DNA from: Hedera helix
Lineage: Eukaryota; Streptophyta; Magnoliopsida; Apiales; Araliaceae
Direction: 5' to 3'
NCBI GenBank assembly: GCA_947179155.2
Contig: OX359275.1
Coordinates: 41,029,898-41,093,897 of the forward strand
Length of the DNA stretch: 64,000 nucleotides
Positions 23,495 to 35,998 of the stretch are shown piece after piece. A program made the translations under genes and the position numbers. Under the pieces are notes generated by a model. The model had not been told where the DNA came from. It made no database searches and was given only the letters and a program-made list of their open reading frames with translations. The stretch's first letter is position 1. Each line of letters begins with the position of its first letter.

Positions 23495-24424
23495 ATGGCA
23501 TCTACTAGCACCATCCCTACTGTGAGTATGTCTCATGGAGAAAAACCTGAAAAGTTCAATGGAACAGATTTCAAGCGTTGGCAACAAAAGATGCTCTTCT
23601 ATCTTACAACTTTGAACTTGGCTAGATTTCTTCAAGAGGAATGTCCTACTCTTGTTGAAGGAGAAACTGACAAGGAGAAAGTGGCTGCAGTTGATGCATG
23701 GAAACATGCTGATTTTCTTTGCAGGAATTATATATTGAATGGATTAGACAATACACTTTATAATGTGTATTGTCAAATTCAAACTGCAAAGGAACTTTGG
23801 GAATCTTTAGACAAGAAATATAAAAGTGAAGATGCTGGCATGAAGAAATTCATAGTCGGTAGATTTCTTGACTATAAAATGGTGGATTCTAAAGCAGTCA
23901 TCACCCAAGTTCAAGAATTACAAGTAATCCTACATAACATTCATTATGAAGGAATGTCACTAAGTGACTCATTCCAAGTTGCTGCAGTGATTGAGAAACT
24001 TCCACCATCATGGAAAGACTTCAAAAATTATCTTAAGCATAAACGCAAAGAGATGAATCTTGAAGAATTGATTGTGCGACTTAGGATTGAAGAGGACAAT
24101 CGAGGATCTGAGAAGAAGAATGGGAAAAATTTCATTGAAGCAAAGGCTAATGTAGTAGAACAAGGGCCAAACAATAACAACAAAAGGAAGCGCGAAGGCG
24201 AATGTACTTTCAAATCCAAGAAAAAGTTCAAAGGCAAGTGCTTCAATTGTGGCAAGCAAGGACATAAATCAAATGAATGTCGCAAGCCAAAGAACTTCAA
24301 GAAAGAACAAAAAGCTCAAGCAAATATGACAGAACTAGAAAAACTTTCTGAAAATGTTTCAGACATTAATCTCTCTGCGGTTGTATCCGAATGTAATTTG
24401 GTAGGAAACACAAAAGAATGGTGA
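23495..24424 (+). CDS. gag: Copia Gag polyprotein
   Basis: 309-aa capsid/nucleocapsid protein that packages the element RNA. The N-terminal part (EKFNGTDFKRWQQKMLFYL) and the middle (ELWESLDKKYKSEDAG) are typical of plant Copia Gag. A complete CCHC zinc knuckle, CFNCGKQGHKSNEC, lies near residues 249-262. The frame ends at TGA (24422-24424), directly after a TGG codon and two codons before the protease DTG. In related elements the two codons here usually both encode Trp (WWVDTGA), so the TGA looks like a TGG-to-TGA change. Whether it is read through is unknown. Confidence 0.93.
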   Translation: MASTSTIPTVSMSHGEKPEKFNGTDFKRWQQKMLFYLTTLNLARFLQEECPTLVEGETDKEKVAAVDAWKHADFLCRNYILNGLDNTLYNVYCQIQTAKELWESLDKKYKSEDAGMKKFIVGRFLDYKMVDSKAVITQVQELQVILHNIHYEGMSLSDSFQVAAVIEKLPPSWKDFKNYLKHKRKEMNLEELIVRLRIEEDNRGSEKKNGKNFIEAKANVVEQGPNNNNKRKREGECTFKSKKKFKGKCFNCGKQGHKSNECRKPKNFKKEQKAQANMTELEKLSENVSDINLSAVVSECNLVGNTKEW

Positions 24425-27319
24425 GTGGACACTGGCGCTACTCGCCACATATGCTCCAACAAATGGATGTTCTCTACCTACAAACCAGTGGAAAATGACG
24501 AACAACTCTTCATGGGAAATTTCTCAAGTTCCAAGGTTGAAGGACGTGGAAAGATTGTGCTGAAAATGACATCCGGCAAAGAACTGACTCTCAACGATGT
24601 GCTTCACGTGCCGAATATCCGTAAAAATCTAGTTTCTGGGTCACTGCTTAGCAAGAATGGCTTCAAGTTGGTGTTTGTGTCTGATAAATTTGTACTTACC
24701 AAAAATGATATGTTTGTAGGAAAGGGCTATATGTCTGATGGGATCTTTAAGATGAGTGTAATGACTGTTGTACCAAAGTCTATTGATAATAATAATAAAA
24801 TTAATTCTTCTGCTTACTTGATAGAGTCTTCAACTATGTGGCATGCCAGATTAGGACATGTTAATTATAATACAATTCGTAGATTAATTAATTTAGAATT
24901 CTTGCCTAAATTTGATATTTATCCAAAGCATAAATGTGAAATTTGTGTAGAATCTAAAATGACAAGATTACCTTTCTATTCCGTTGAAAGAAAAACCGAA
25001 CCTCTAGATTTAATTCACACTGATATATGTGATTTAAAGTTTATGCAAACAAGAGGTGGAAAAAAGTATTTCATTACTTTTATTGATGATTGCACAAGAT
25101 ACTGTTATGTATATTTGTTAAGAAGCAAAGATGAGGCCATAGAAATGTTTCAATATTATAAAAATGAAGTTGAGAATCAACTTAACAAAAAGATTAAGGC
25201 TATAAGAAGCGATAGAGGTGGTGAATACCAATCACCATTTGAAGAGTTATGCTCTACTCATGGTGTCATTCACCAAACTACTGCTCCTTATTTACCTCAA
25301 TCTAATGGTATTGCTGAACGCAAGAACCGAACATTGAAAGAAATGTTGAATGCTATGTTAAACAGTTCTGGAGCACCTCAGAATTTGTGGGGGGAAGCTT
25401 TGCTTTCTGCCAATTATATTCTTAACAAAGTTCCTCATAAGAAAACACACAAAACACCTTATGAATTATGGAAAGGTCATAGACCTTGCTATAAATACTT
25501 AAGAGTGTGGGGGTGTCTAGCAAAAGTAATGGTTCCTAAACCTAAAAAGGTTAAGATAGGACCAAAAACCATTGACTGTGTATTCATTGGTTATGCAAAT
25601 AACAGTAGTGCTTATCGTTTTCTTGTTCATAAATCTGAAATTTCTGATATTCATGTTAATACTTTTATTGAATCGCGAGATGCATCGTTTTTTGAGAATG
25701 TGTTTCCATATAACTTGAATGAAAAGTCAAATTTATACAAAAGACCTTTGGATGCTACTATTGGTAATCCTAAAAATATAGACAAAGAGTCTGTAGTGGA
25801 TGAACCTAGACGTAGCAAAAGACCAAAGACTTCAACGTCTTTTGGCCCAGATTTTCTAACATATTTGTTAGAAAATAATCCTCAGACGTACAAGGAAGCA
25901 ATATCCTCTCCAGAGGCTTCTCATTGGAAAGAAGCAATTAATAGTGAAATTGAATCCATTATGCAAAATCATACATGGGAATTAGTAGATCTTCCACCAG
26001 GTTCCAAACCCTTAGGGTATAAATGGATCTTCAAAAAGAAGATGAAAGCTGATGGTTCAATTGATAAATACAAAGCAAGGCTTGTTGTTAAAGGCTATAG
26101 ACAAAAGGAGGGATTGGATTATTTTGATACTTATTCACCAGTTACAAGAATCACTTCTATTCGTATGCTAATAGCAATAACATCATTAAATAGACTTGAA
26201 ATACATCAAATGGATGTAAAAACTGCATTCTTAAATGGTGAATTAGATGAAGAAATATATATGGAACAACCTGAAGGTTTCATTGCTCCTGGACAACAAA
26301 GGAAGGTATGCAAACTTGTTAAATCCTTGTATGGATTGAAACAAACACCAAAACAATGGCATGAGAAATTTGATAATACTATGTTATCAAATGGATTTAA
26401 AATCAATGAGTGTGACAAATGTGTTTATGTCAAAAACACTCAAAAGGAATATGTCATTGTTTGTCTTTATGTTGATGATATGTTAATCATGGGTAGTAAC
26501 AATGAAATTATCAACTCTACCAAACGTATGTTGGCTAATAGATTTGATATGAAAGACTTAGGGATTGCTGATATGATATTAGGAATCAAGATTTCTAGAA
26601 CTTCTGATGGAATTATATTATCTCAAACTCATTATATTGAAAAAATACTTGAAAAATTTAATAAGTATAATATAATTCTAAACAAGACCCCAGTTGATAT
26701 AAATCTTCATCTAGCCAAACATGAAGGTGATAGCATATCTCAACTAGAGTATTCTCGTATACTAGGCAGTTTAATGTATGTCATGAACTGTACTAGACCA
26801 GATATAGCTTATTCAGTAAGCAAATTAAGTCGATATACGAGTAATCCAGGTAAAGATCACTGGAAAGCTATTTTGAGAGTTTTGGGATATTTAAAACATA
26901 CTCAAAACTATGGTTTGCACTATACGAGATATCCAGCAGTATTAGAAGGATATAGTGATGCTAATTGGATATCTGATAGTAAAGACTCGAAATCCACAAG
27001 TGGATATGTCTTTACCCTTGGAGGTGCAGTGGTATCTTGGAAATCCTCAAAACAAACTTGTATTGCAAGGTCTACAATGGAATCAGAGTTCATTGCTTTA
27101 GACAAAGCTGGAGAAGAAGCAGAGTGGCTTCGTAATTTCTTAGAGGGTATTCCAAATTGGTCAAGACCTGTGCCAACTATATGTATACACTGTGATAGTC
27201 AATCAGCAATTGGAATAGCACAGAGTCATTTATATAATGGTAAGTCACGTCATATACGACGAAGACATAATACAATTAGACAATTGCTCTCAAATGGAAT
27301 TATCTTAATTGACTATGTA

Positions 27320-27351
<32 letters not shown>

Positions 27352-27418
27352 GAAAGGTTTAATAAGAGAGCAAGTGGAAAGTTCATCGAAAGGAATGGGT
27401 TTAAAGCCTACTGTTTAA
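24425..27418 (+). CDS. pol: Copia Pol polyprotein (protease, integrase, reverse transcriptase, RNase H)
   Basis: 997 codons open in the same frame as gag; the first codon is GTG, not a true start, so expression would need the upstream gag frame. Aspartic protease DTGATRH is at residues 2-8. A gag-pre-integrase block, WHARLGHV, is near 138. Integrase has Asp in HTDIC (~198), Asp in SDRGGEY (~262) and Glu in AERKN (~298). Reverse transcriptase has YVDDM near 682. RNase H has SDANW (~843), MESEF (~885) and CDSQSA (~925). All catalytic residues I could check are intact. The C-terminus (ADPLTKGL) is of normal length. Confidence 0.95.
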
Positions 27419-28013
27419 ATAAGAGTCGTCATAGTAGCAACCCAACTTAGTGAATGGAGATCCCAAGATCTAGGTTCAATGGGCAAACCAAATTATGTAG
27501 TACTCAGTAAAGCACTGAGGAGATATTTACTCTTAACCATTCCTATGATGAGACAGTGCACATCTGCTGCGAGAATGAGGATAAGTGACACTTTTAATGA
27601 CTTTTATATCTAGAATACGTTCAAGTGGGGTATTGCAGGATACTCTTGATAGAAGTCACCTACGTGAGTAAGAAGGGGGCCACTTCTGTGAGAATTTTGA
27701 AGGCTGAATTCTCTAACATACTCACGGAACCAAGAGGTGTTTCAAGGCCAAAATGAACACAAACGTGAGAACCAACTATGTCTGAAGAGATATTTTGTTA
27801 ATTCTATTGTCTTGATTTACACAAAAAAGCTGACGGTTCAAAGACATCAAGTCTACTGATTAGCCGAGTAAATCCGATAGATTTTACTAAGGCAAGTTCA
27901 AAGCCACTAGGCTACTTAACCCGATGAAGTATCTTTTCTTCTGTACTCGAACTAGTGTCTGCATATTCATGTTTTGCATATAGAAAAGCCAATTTTACAT
28001 TCATGTGGGGGAT
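27419..28013 (+). other. 3' non-coding region of the Copia element
   Basis: About 600 bp between the pol stop and the 3' LTR, ending in the polypurine tract. No ORF is present. This length is usual for this type of plant Copia. Confidence 0.7.
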
Positions 28014-29020
28014 TGTTGGAAATGGATTTGAAAACTAAATAATTAGAGCATTTTTTAGGCTCAATTAATGTGGGACCCAAACTCCAAAAATGTCGGGTCC
28101 ATGTACCAACGCGTTCTCCTCCGCAAAGAGTATAACGTGGTATATTTATTTGTTCAAATCCATTAAGTATTGAATGGAAAATTGACTCCAAAATCATCTA
28201 CTTGAAATGTTTAAACTTGTCATAAATACCTTGTCCCTCATAGAATAAATGAGGGAAAGGTGAAGGGTTTATATATGGGATAATTGCACAATGGGAAGGG
28301 CCCCAAGGGGCACCCCACTTTTGTGGAAGGGAGAGGACCTAGCTAAGGCTTGGTTTGAACACACGCGCGCGCCGCCGCCCGCCCGGCCGGGTCGGGTCGT
28401 GGGTCGTGGGTCGTGGGTAACTGTATATAATTTTTTTGGCAAAATTTATTTAAAATTTTGTTTAAAGTTTTATTGCAAAAGCGGAAACAAAACTGTGTCG
28501 TTTTGAGACGTGCTTCTTCTGAACAGAAGCACCCTTCTGAAGCGCCCATTCTTATTGGTCCAAAACTACGTCGTTTTGACGAATGGATGCCATGCCAAAG
28601 GAGGTGTCCCTTCTGATCAGTCACAATTCATCCTATAAATAACCTGCCTGCGCTGCAATCATTCATTCATTCAATTCTAGAAATAACTTTCATTTTTCTG
28701 CATTCATCATATAGTCAGTTCGAGTATAAAACATAGAAATTGAGTTCGAAGAATTCTTAATTTTGAAGTGCTTCTAATTAAGGATTGGAAACCCGTTTCA
28801 TCTTGGGAAGTAATTATTCAAAAACCTTTTAGCACCAGTGAGGGAATAAATTTGCTTCAAGGAGACTTTGTGAATTCAAAGGACTCGAATTTAATCTCTT
28901 CAAAAATTCAATCTCCTTTTTTCAAGTAAGTACACTGAACTTTCTAATTTCAATTTACTTACTTAATTTAGTAACTCTGTTATTGTATATTAAATATTTA
29001 TTATAGTTACGGGAAGTACA
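28014..29020 (+). repeat. 3' LTR of the Copia element
   Basis: 1007 bp, nearly identical to the 5' LTR. It lacks about 50 bp that hold one AAAACTACGTCGTTTT block; the loss lies between short TTCTGA repeats. It also has fewer GGGTC units, but gains a ~20-bp segment (AAATTTATTTAAAATTTTG) near 28442. Confidence 0.95.
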
Positions 29021-29025
29021 AGAAC

Positions 29026-30881
29026 AAGTTCAAGTCAATTCTTAGCCGTAGCTCTGAAATTTTGCAATGTAGCTAGGCTGAAAGCTTGAGAATGGAATTA
29101 TTCAATCAGTGTATACCTGTGGACAGGAAATAGATGAAGTTGATATCTTACGCCAGATTATGTCTATCATCATCCAAGTTGGACCGGTGGGCATAATCTG
29201 AGGTTCGTGTCGGTGCACCCAATAGGACCATTGCCAAAAGTTCTATTGACAAGCGAGCTTCTCCTAGTCACTCCGGCACCAATTAAAAAATAGCACTGTC
29301 AACCCCAATGAACCTTTATGATTTTATATTAAGGTATAAGTTATAATCATGTTTGTTATGCTAAAAGTGGGCTTAGAGTGCAAGTGATAATATGCTAATA
29401 TAAAGTTAAATAATCATATTAATGATAATCATTTCTCCTACTTCAAAATCGGAGTCTAATTCCGTCTTTTAAAGTCATTTCCGATATTTTTAATTTAAAA
29501 TTGATACTAATTTATTTAATTTTGTTCGCATATAAATATAGTAAACAATTTAAAAAATACTACAACTTTCAAAATAATTAAATTAATTTAAAACTTGAGT
29601 GATTTAAAATTAATTTTGCATTTAAGATTCACGAATTGACGTACTATAATTTAAATAAAAGACCTAAAGAATCCCATTTTTTTAGCTACCGTAGGTGTTG
29701 CATTTTGGAGATATAGTAACATCCTGCACTGGTCAAAATTAAAAAGAAAAATGGTAAAAAGGAACACGTCCAAACATAGCAACTTTTAGTGTTACGCAAC
29801 AAATCATTACATTATCTTTAATAATTGCACTATAACTTCAACATGTATGTACGGTAATTCGACATAAAATGTGTGTTAAATTTGGTGAAGAATAGAGTGA
29901 CTCGCATTTATGATCATACACATTAAAAAGAGAAACCTTATTTATTTTATTAATTTTTATTTTGGGTGCAATGAAAGACCTTATCTATTTCGTCTAGATA
30001 AATGCCGCTTAAAATATGGATGTGATTTTGTTGGGCATGTCCCATGAAAAACAAGTCCTACCAAACAAAGCTTTTCATTATGGCTCGAGAAGAAAAGTGT
30101 TGTGGACCAATGGTTAAGTACAAAAGGACTAGTTTTCCATGAATGAATTATATGGTAAGGGAAAGACGACTTTAATGGAGAATAGTACCATTTACCGACC
30201 ATTAGATGCCACGTTGTGCGGATCCCACATTCACCCCACCACGTTTTTCTTGGATTTTGGCGCCCTATCAGCAGTCCCAATTCGTTATCAATGCCTACGT
30301 GGATGAATATTAAGCCCACATAATCGGCTCTGGGACGAGACTGGCTGCTGTTGGCCGAAGAAATTTAATACCGGAAAAGAGCAAGGGCCAAGTGGTGGTG
30401 ATTCTAAAATGAGCATGGGGAGCTAAACCCAAAAGAAATTTGTTACAATTCCTATCTCGTGAAGCTCAAAGGTAGGTCCGCAATGCACCCTTGAGCGAAC
30501 GAAATTTCCTTCTCAAATCAAGAGTCCAAGACAAATTATGCAACCCTAGTAAGCCCAATACGTTCTAAGAAAAAACCCCACACTTGCTACCCTTCCATGT
30601 ACACCAAATAAATCACGGCATGCAAACCATATTTTTATAAATCATGCACATCAGATAAGTCTATAACAAAAGATATTATTATCTATTTTGTGCATCACTT
30701 GTTACTCAAATCTTTTGTTAGAGATAAGTCAATTCTCTGTCAAATAGTGTCTCGGGTAGTCTGTTGTCATAATAAAGAAATTGTGTTATTTGACAATTTT
30801 TTTGAATAATTTTTATAATCTACAAATAAAATGACCCAGTTGAATTTTTTATTTTTTTTAAAAAAAAAAAAGTAAAGCCAA
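29026..30881. other. Intergenic DNA right of the Copia insertion
   Basis: A 112-codon minus-strand ORF (29981-30319) has no recognisable domain and is not called. A moderately GC-rich patch at 29030-29290 may be remnant sequence split by the Copia insertion. No homology is recognised. Confidence 0.45.
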
Positions 30882-31016
30882 TTAAGCTGAATAGTCAAAC
30901 TCGCTCAAATCTCCTTTGACAAAGCTGTCTAGCGATTCTTTGATGTTCGGAATATGGATCGACTCACCATTAACGTAGCTACTCTTGTTGGTATTGGAAG
31001 AAGTCATAAGCAACAT
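30882..31016 (-). CDS. Possible small ORF (44 aa), unknown
   Basis: ATG at 31016 and TAA at 30882-30884. The peptide reads MLLMTSSNTNKSSYVNGE, then a block with IHIPNIKESLDSF, ending LSEFDYSA. Its composition looks more protein-like than the A/T-rich background, with mixed polar and acidic residues. I do not recognise it. Stops lie upstream in frame, so it would have to be a stand-alone small protein or a last exon with an unseen acceptor. It could also be chance. Confidence 0.25.
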   Translation of the reverse strand: MLLMTSSNTNKSSYVNGESIHIPNIKESLDSFVKGDLSEFDYSA

Positions 31017-32919
31017 GGAGATTTGGGTGAGTTAGGTTATTCAGCGTAATTCTTTTTTCTTTTTCTTTTTCTAAATTAAAAACTGGGTCCTTTTATTTAT
31101 AAATTAAAAAAATACTTAAAAAAATTGTCACATAACACAATACGATTAAAACGGAATCCAATTTTACACATTACTAGGATCACAGTAATAGGATCATATG
31201 TAGAAATCCTCTCCGAATTGGGATTAGATAGAAATCTTTACCCGATTTTCTGAGGTTTGAATTTATAGTCAATTAATTAATAACTACTCTAACTACTCTA
31301 CATATAGCACAGATTTCCCATTTTCAAAATTTGCACCAATTATTCATCATCATCAGCTGTAATATGTGCTTGATGATCGAGTCCAGGTACTGTAAGTGTT
31401 GGTATAGTGTCAATATCAGACAACTGCAAGCATAGAGTGAGATGGATTTAGACATATACACATTTAATTTGTTACAGATGAAGAATAGGGCTGCGTCATT
31501 GATGATCCATGTGGATGGTTTTTCATTTTCTAGTCAGCTCTTCTTCATCCCTCCTTATCCGCGGCCCAAACTGATAAAATTATAGATCGATGCGATCAAA
31601 TCATTCATGTGGCCTACCCTCTTAATGGGAACTTAATTATATCATCTAGTAAGTAGTATTTCACTATAGACACACACGCACACACATAATGCTCGATTCT
31701 TGTTGTGCAATGTGCACCCTCCTTATCTATAGAATTATTGGGCGATTAATTGGATTAAATATTATTACAAAACCAAATTTATTCTCTGGATTATTTTGTC
31801 ACAAATGATAATTACAAATTTATTCTTTGAATTATTTTGTCAAAAATGATAATTAATTATGAGTTATCGATTATGTAACACCGCCAACTTCCTAATCCAA
31901 TAATATATTGGCCACTAGCTCAATAGTATTTATCACATGTAACAATTTAAGTCAAATTTAGAGTGCAGAACAAATCTTGAGTTTATATTGAATCAAATCG
32001 AGTCAATTAAATAGTATCTTTTTAGATCATCTTATCCCATCACAAACTCACTCAAAAAGTCATCCTATATGTTATGATGTATGACTGTGGTGTTACAATA
32101 TTCCCCTATTCGTATAAAATCATTATTAACTTTTTAAAGTCAATTTAAGACATTTTCAACCTTAAAATTGACATATTATCTCTAATTTTAATTAATACAA
32201 TGATAAATATAATAAATTATGTAATATTTATTATTTCATAATTTTTAATGAATTAATTTAATTTTGAGTTTAAAAATGTTTTTAATTAATTTTTAAAAAT
32301 CAATAATAATCTTATAATTTAGAATCTATGAAGTAAATATTATGATAATCGATCTACATTATATCTCAATTTGTAAGATTCAAGTATATTTTGGTGTTTT
32401 GAATCATGCGAATATACTCCGGTAGTAATTCAGTACAAACTTCATGCTTCGTATTTGCATCTTGATTGTAAGCACCATCAAAAAATAGATGTAAGACGAG
32501 GAGGGGAAAAAAGCTGAAAAAGAGAGAATAGAAATCAATAACAATGAAAAAAAGGATTAAAGAAAGAAGCACATAATAGCCGAACAGTTGAGGTTAGCTG
32601 GGGGACACAAACTAGTAGTCTAATACCATGAATAAAATCTCAGAAAAAAAATTCTCGTAAAACAGAATTCATATTCATTCAACAGACAAAAAATATTACC
32701 AAAATTCAATTTTAATTTTCTTATATTCCAATTATATTATTTACTTGCAACTTGAGTGGGTAATGTTTGGGATGATATATAGATCTTGGTCAAACCCCAT
32801 ATGTTGTATACCAACTCTTCGTTACAAATGAGTACCCATGTTATACCTTAGTCCAAGAACACAGAACAGAGTGCTTGCAGATATCAAACATGAACGTTGG
32901 CTTCTATATCAAAGCTTGG
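31017..32919. other. AT-rich intergenic DNA
   Basis: No supported gene or clear repeat. Several degenerate A/T blocks are present. Confidence 0.5.
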
Positions 32920-33106
32920 CTCTGTAATAAAATTTCTCTGTATCTCTATTACGAGATTTATAGCGATAATTTTTAGGATTTATGAAGACAATTTATCCCG
33001 TCGCTATAAAATAGGGCTACGACGACAGGACAAACTGTCGTCATAGACCATAAAAAATGTTGTTATAGGTCTCGTAATAGAAATATATGAAAATTTTGTT
33101 ATAGAG
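32920..33106. mobile_element. Foldback MITE with GTCGTC-type centre
   Basis: The left arm CTCTGTAATAAAATTT..TCTCTATTACGAGA matches the inverted right arm TCTCGTAATAGA..AAATTTTGTTATAGAG. The arms meet near a CGTCGCTATAAAATAGGG centre. About 187 bp, non-coding. Flanking duplication was not resolved. Confidence 0.75.
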
Positions 33107-33388
33107 GATTTGGTCTCCCAAAACCTGATAGCTTACATGATTTTTTTTTTTTGAAATTGATATTTTTACAAGAAAAAATTATATTTTCACAAAATTCATC
33201 TCACATGAATAGTCAGGAGAGAGCAAAAATTTGCATTTGTAACCGCGTCCTCAAAATTTACAGGTTGTGGTGCGATTTGGATATTCGGTGCGGCTTTTAA
33301 AATTAGTATTAGCACATCTGAGGACGCGGATTCAAGAATTATCTGCATCACACCACAACACAACACATATATTCTCGCATATATAATT

Positions 33389-33391
<3 letters not shown>

Positions 33392-33463
<72 letters not shown>

Positions 33464-33677
33464 GGCTCTTCAACGGACCGGTTAGTTAACGAACCGGCTA
33501 TAACTACAGTTTTGTCCGTCGCTATAGCATAAAAAGCCGACGTCATTGCAATGACAACGGTTTGAACAGTCGCCATAGCTCAAAAATGTTGGCTTTCTAT
33601 GATTTAGCGACGGACGAACTGTCGCTACATCCGATTTATCTTTGGTTCATTTTTTTGAGTTCTTTGGAGAATTTTTT

Positions 33678-33717
<40 letters not shown>
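33392..33717. mobile_element. MITE-like segment bracketed by (TA)n tracts
   Basis: (TA)n at 33392-33429 runs into (GA)n to 33460; a second (TA)n is at 33680-33717. The segment between holds inverted CCGTCGCTATAGC and AGCGACGGACG-type words. These resemble the hairpins at 63.1-63.5 kb. Confidence 0.55.
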
Positions 33718-33719
<2 letters not shown>

Positions 33720-34581
33720 GAAATCCTAAAATGTAAATATAACTCTTCTGTCAATCTCCAAACATAATGCCAAAAATTATAACACATGTATAAGTTATAA
33801 ATTATTTTAGATATCCTAAAATGTAGATTAAGTGCTAAAATTAGAATAATACACAATATGAATTTAGCAAAAATAAAATAAAATAATATACAATATGAAC
33901 ACTCCGTCTCTTGTAGATTAAGTGCTAACTACCTCGTATTAAGGCTCACTGTTGCCTGTTGGTGTCGCTTGTCCCATCCCTCTAAGACAAAGATGGTATT
34001 TGCATAATTCAGAATAAAACTAAGATGATAAACATACTACTGTTTATAAAAACCGCGATCTTATTTCACTTTTGGGGTTTCGTATATAGATTTCAAAAGC
34101 AAAAGATAAAGACTTCTTTTGTGAAATGGATATAAATTTGAAGACGTGGAAGTACGTTAATAAAACAGCATTCAAGTGAATGAATAAAACATTACTACGG
34201 AAAGACATGCAATAATACTAGTAGTACATAGCGTATGGGCAGGGCGGGAGTCAATTATAGTGGTATTCAAGCACCCCATTTCTTTATTTCCGTGTACAGC
34301 AGGGAGACGATGCTGGTGTATAGAATTAGGCAGTTGCAACAAGATTAGTAATTTACATAATTCGATGTAGTACTGTCTTGATGAATGTAGATAAACACTG
34401 CTATGCAAAAAAATATTACAAAATTGGAGACCCAAAAAAAAATCGTAGTGAATTGTAGTTGCAGTATTCAAGGAAACAACGTTAAAATAAAAGTATAACC
34501 AAGATTAAAATCTAAAACCCAAATTGTACAAGTATGCCTCGATCGAGTTCTCATAAAAAGTGGGGATCAATGTAACTGCAT

Positions 34582-34644
<63 letters not shown>

Positions 34645-35998
34645 AAAAGGACGATTTGCCACCTGTATTTCTTACATAGCCCATTCATGCTTCTATAATT
34701 CTATACATAACATATACATATATATGCACACAGTTAACTATGGACAGAGAGAGGAGCAGGGAGTTTTTGGATATTTAATGCGATCATTTGGTGGTGCTGC
34801 CTGAAAATTGAAAACCAACCCCTACAAGAAGGTTATACTCAAATAATAATAATAATAATAATAATAATGATTATATATATATATATACTAGGGATAACCC
34901 GTGCTTGAAGGCACGGTGCAACTAATATAACAGTTGAGTATTGTATTCAATATCATCATTACGTTATACTAAATCTAAAACTGTTGTGGCCAACATAGTT
35001 TCTTTTTGAGGCAAACATTAGTGTGCTACTCATTCTCAACTTAAAATTAGTTCTTGACAGGTTTAAACAATTAATTGATTGACAATAGCGGACTCAAATT
35101 TGTGTAATTAGTTCTTGACAGGTTTAAGAAATGATATTGAATGAAATCAAAACCCCTTAATCAACACCAGCTGTGTATTCAGGTGTCCGCTAGTGGAGTG
35201 ACAGTATCCTCTCTCTCTCAAAATTACAGTTATAGTGACCATCCAAAACCACGTTATTTTCATTAATATATTAATAAAATTACAAAATTATTATTAATAA
35301 AATTAATAATTTTAAAAAATTACAGCAAGATGACTGTGGTGACCAAAACATTGGGGTTGAGTGGTTTCTTAGTGTTTTGGGGGTTCTGGTCTTGTCCTAC
35401 GTACGGTCTACCACCTATCCCTAACTTATGGCCATCTTTTGTAGAGAGGGTTATACCCTTTACTCTTACCACTAAAACTTGTGCATCTCTTTTTTCTTTC
35501 TTTTAGTATACTCCACGCATCTCACAGACTCACACTCTCATCTACTAGTATTTGTTGTTTGAAAAGGCCTCATGGAGAGGCAGGTTAAGGTTCTTCCCTT
35601 TTTAGGAGCTCTTTTTCTTCTCTCTTTTTAAGCAGAAGCTATATACTACCACTACTATTTATAAATTATTTATCCTTCCACGTTCCATCATTTCATCCCA
35701 AATCTCTAGGAAACACCCACACAGACTGATGAGTGAGTGACATTATGTGAAATTTTTTTTACTTACACAAGCTAGATAGGGTCATTCTATCAGCGACTCT
35801 GCTGCCTGATCCCCCTTTCACATATATCTCATTTTCATCAGCATGCAGCATACTGGAGTGCAGTCAATTATTTACCATAAGTCTATTTGGTCTTCCTCCT
35901 CGTCATTAATTAAATTCGACTCCATCTTTTTCTCTCAACTTCTCGTAAACCTTTTCCACATAAACTTTCTCATCTGTTTCCGTCTTTAATTCTCTATA
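33718..35998. other. Intergenic DNA upstream of the EPFL gene
   Basis: Contains the compound microsatellite at 34582-34641 and an (ATA)n run near 34845-34868. At about 34888 there is a CTAGGGATAACCCGTGC / GCACGGT word of a kind common in dispersed plant repeats. The last ~300 bp is CT-rich and presumably includes the EPFL promoter and 5' leader. Confidence 0.5.
34582..34641. repeat. (TA)n(GA)n compound microsatellite
   Basis: About 10 TA units are followed by about 20 GA units. The same TA-to-GA transition occurs at 33429 and near 63252. Confidence 0.95.

Larger units (their letters stand above)
22175..29020 (+). mobile_element. Near-intact Ty1/Copia LTR retrotransposon
   Basis: Two LTRs flank a gag-pol region and the 5-bp duplication AGAAC borders the element (22170-22174 and 29021-29025). 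Domain order is gag, protease, integrase, reverse transcriptase, RNase H, which is the Copia order. A polypurine tract (GTGGGGGA) ends just before the 3' LTR. The first bases after the 5' LTR (ATCTTGAAGCAAATTT) are not the common initiator-Met primer site. Only one stop breaks the polyprotein, so the insertion looks fairly young. By eye the Gag and Pol look closest to the Tork-type lineage; that placement needs a phylogeny. Confidence 0.95.

Noticed and set aside
29981..30319. 112-codon minus-strand ORF
   Set aside because: No recognisable motif, no conserved composition and no clear gene context; treated as chance.
35571..35630. Short ORF MERQVKVLPFLGALFLL upstream of EPFL
   Set aside because: It stops after 19 codons, is out of context with the EPFL signal peptide exon and is probably a leader ORF or chance.
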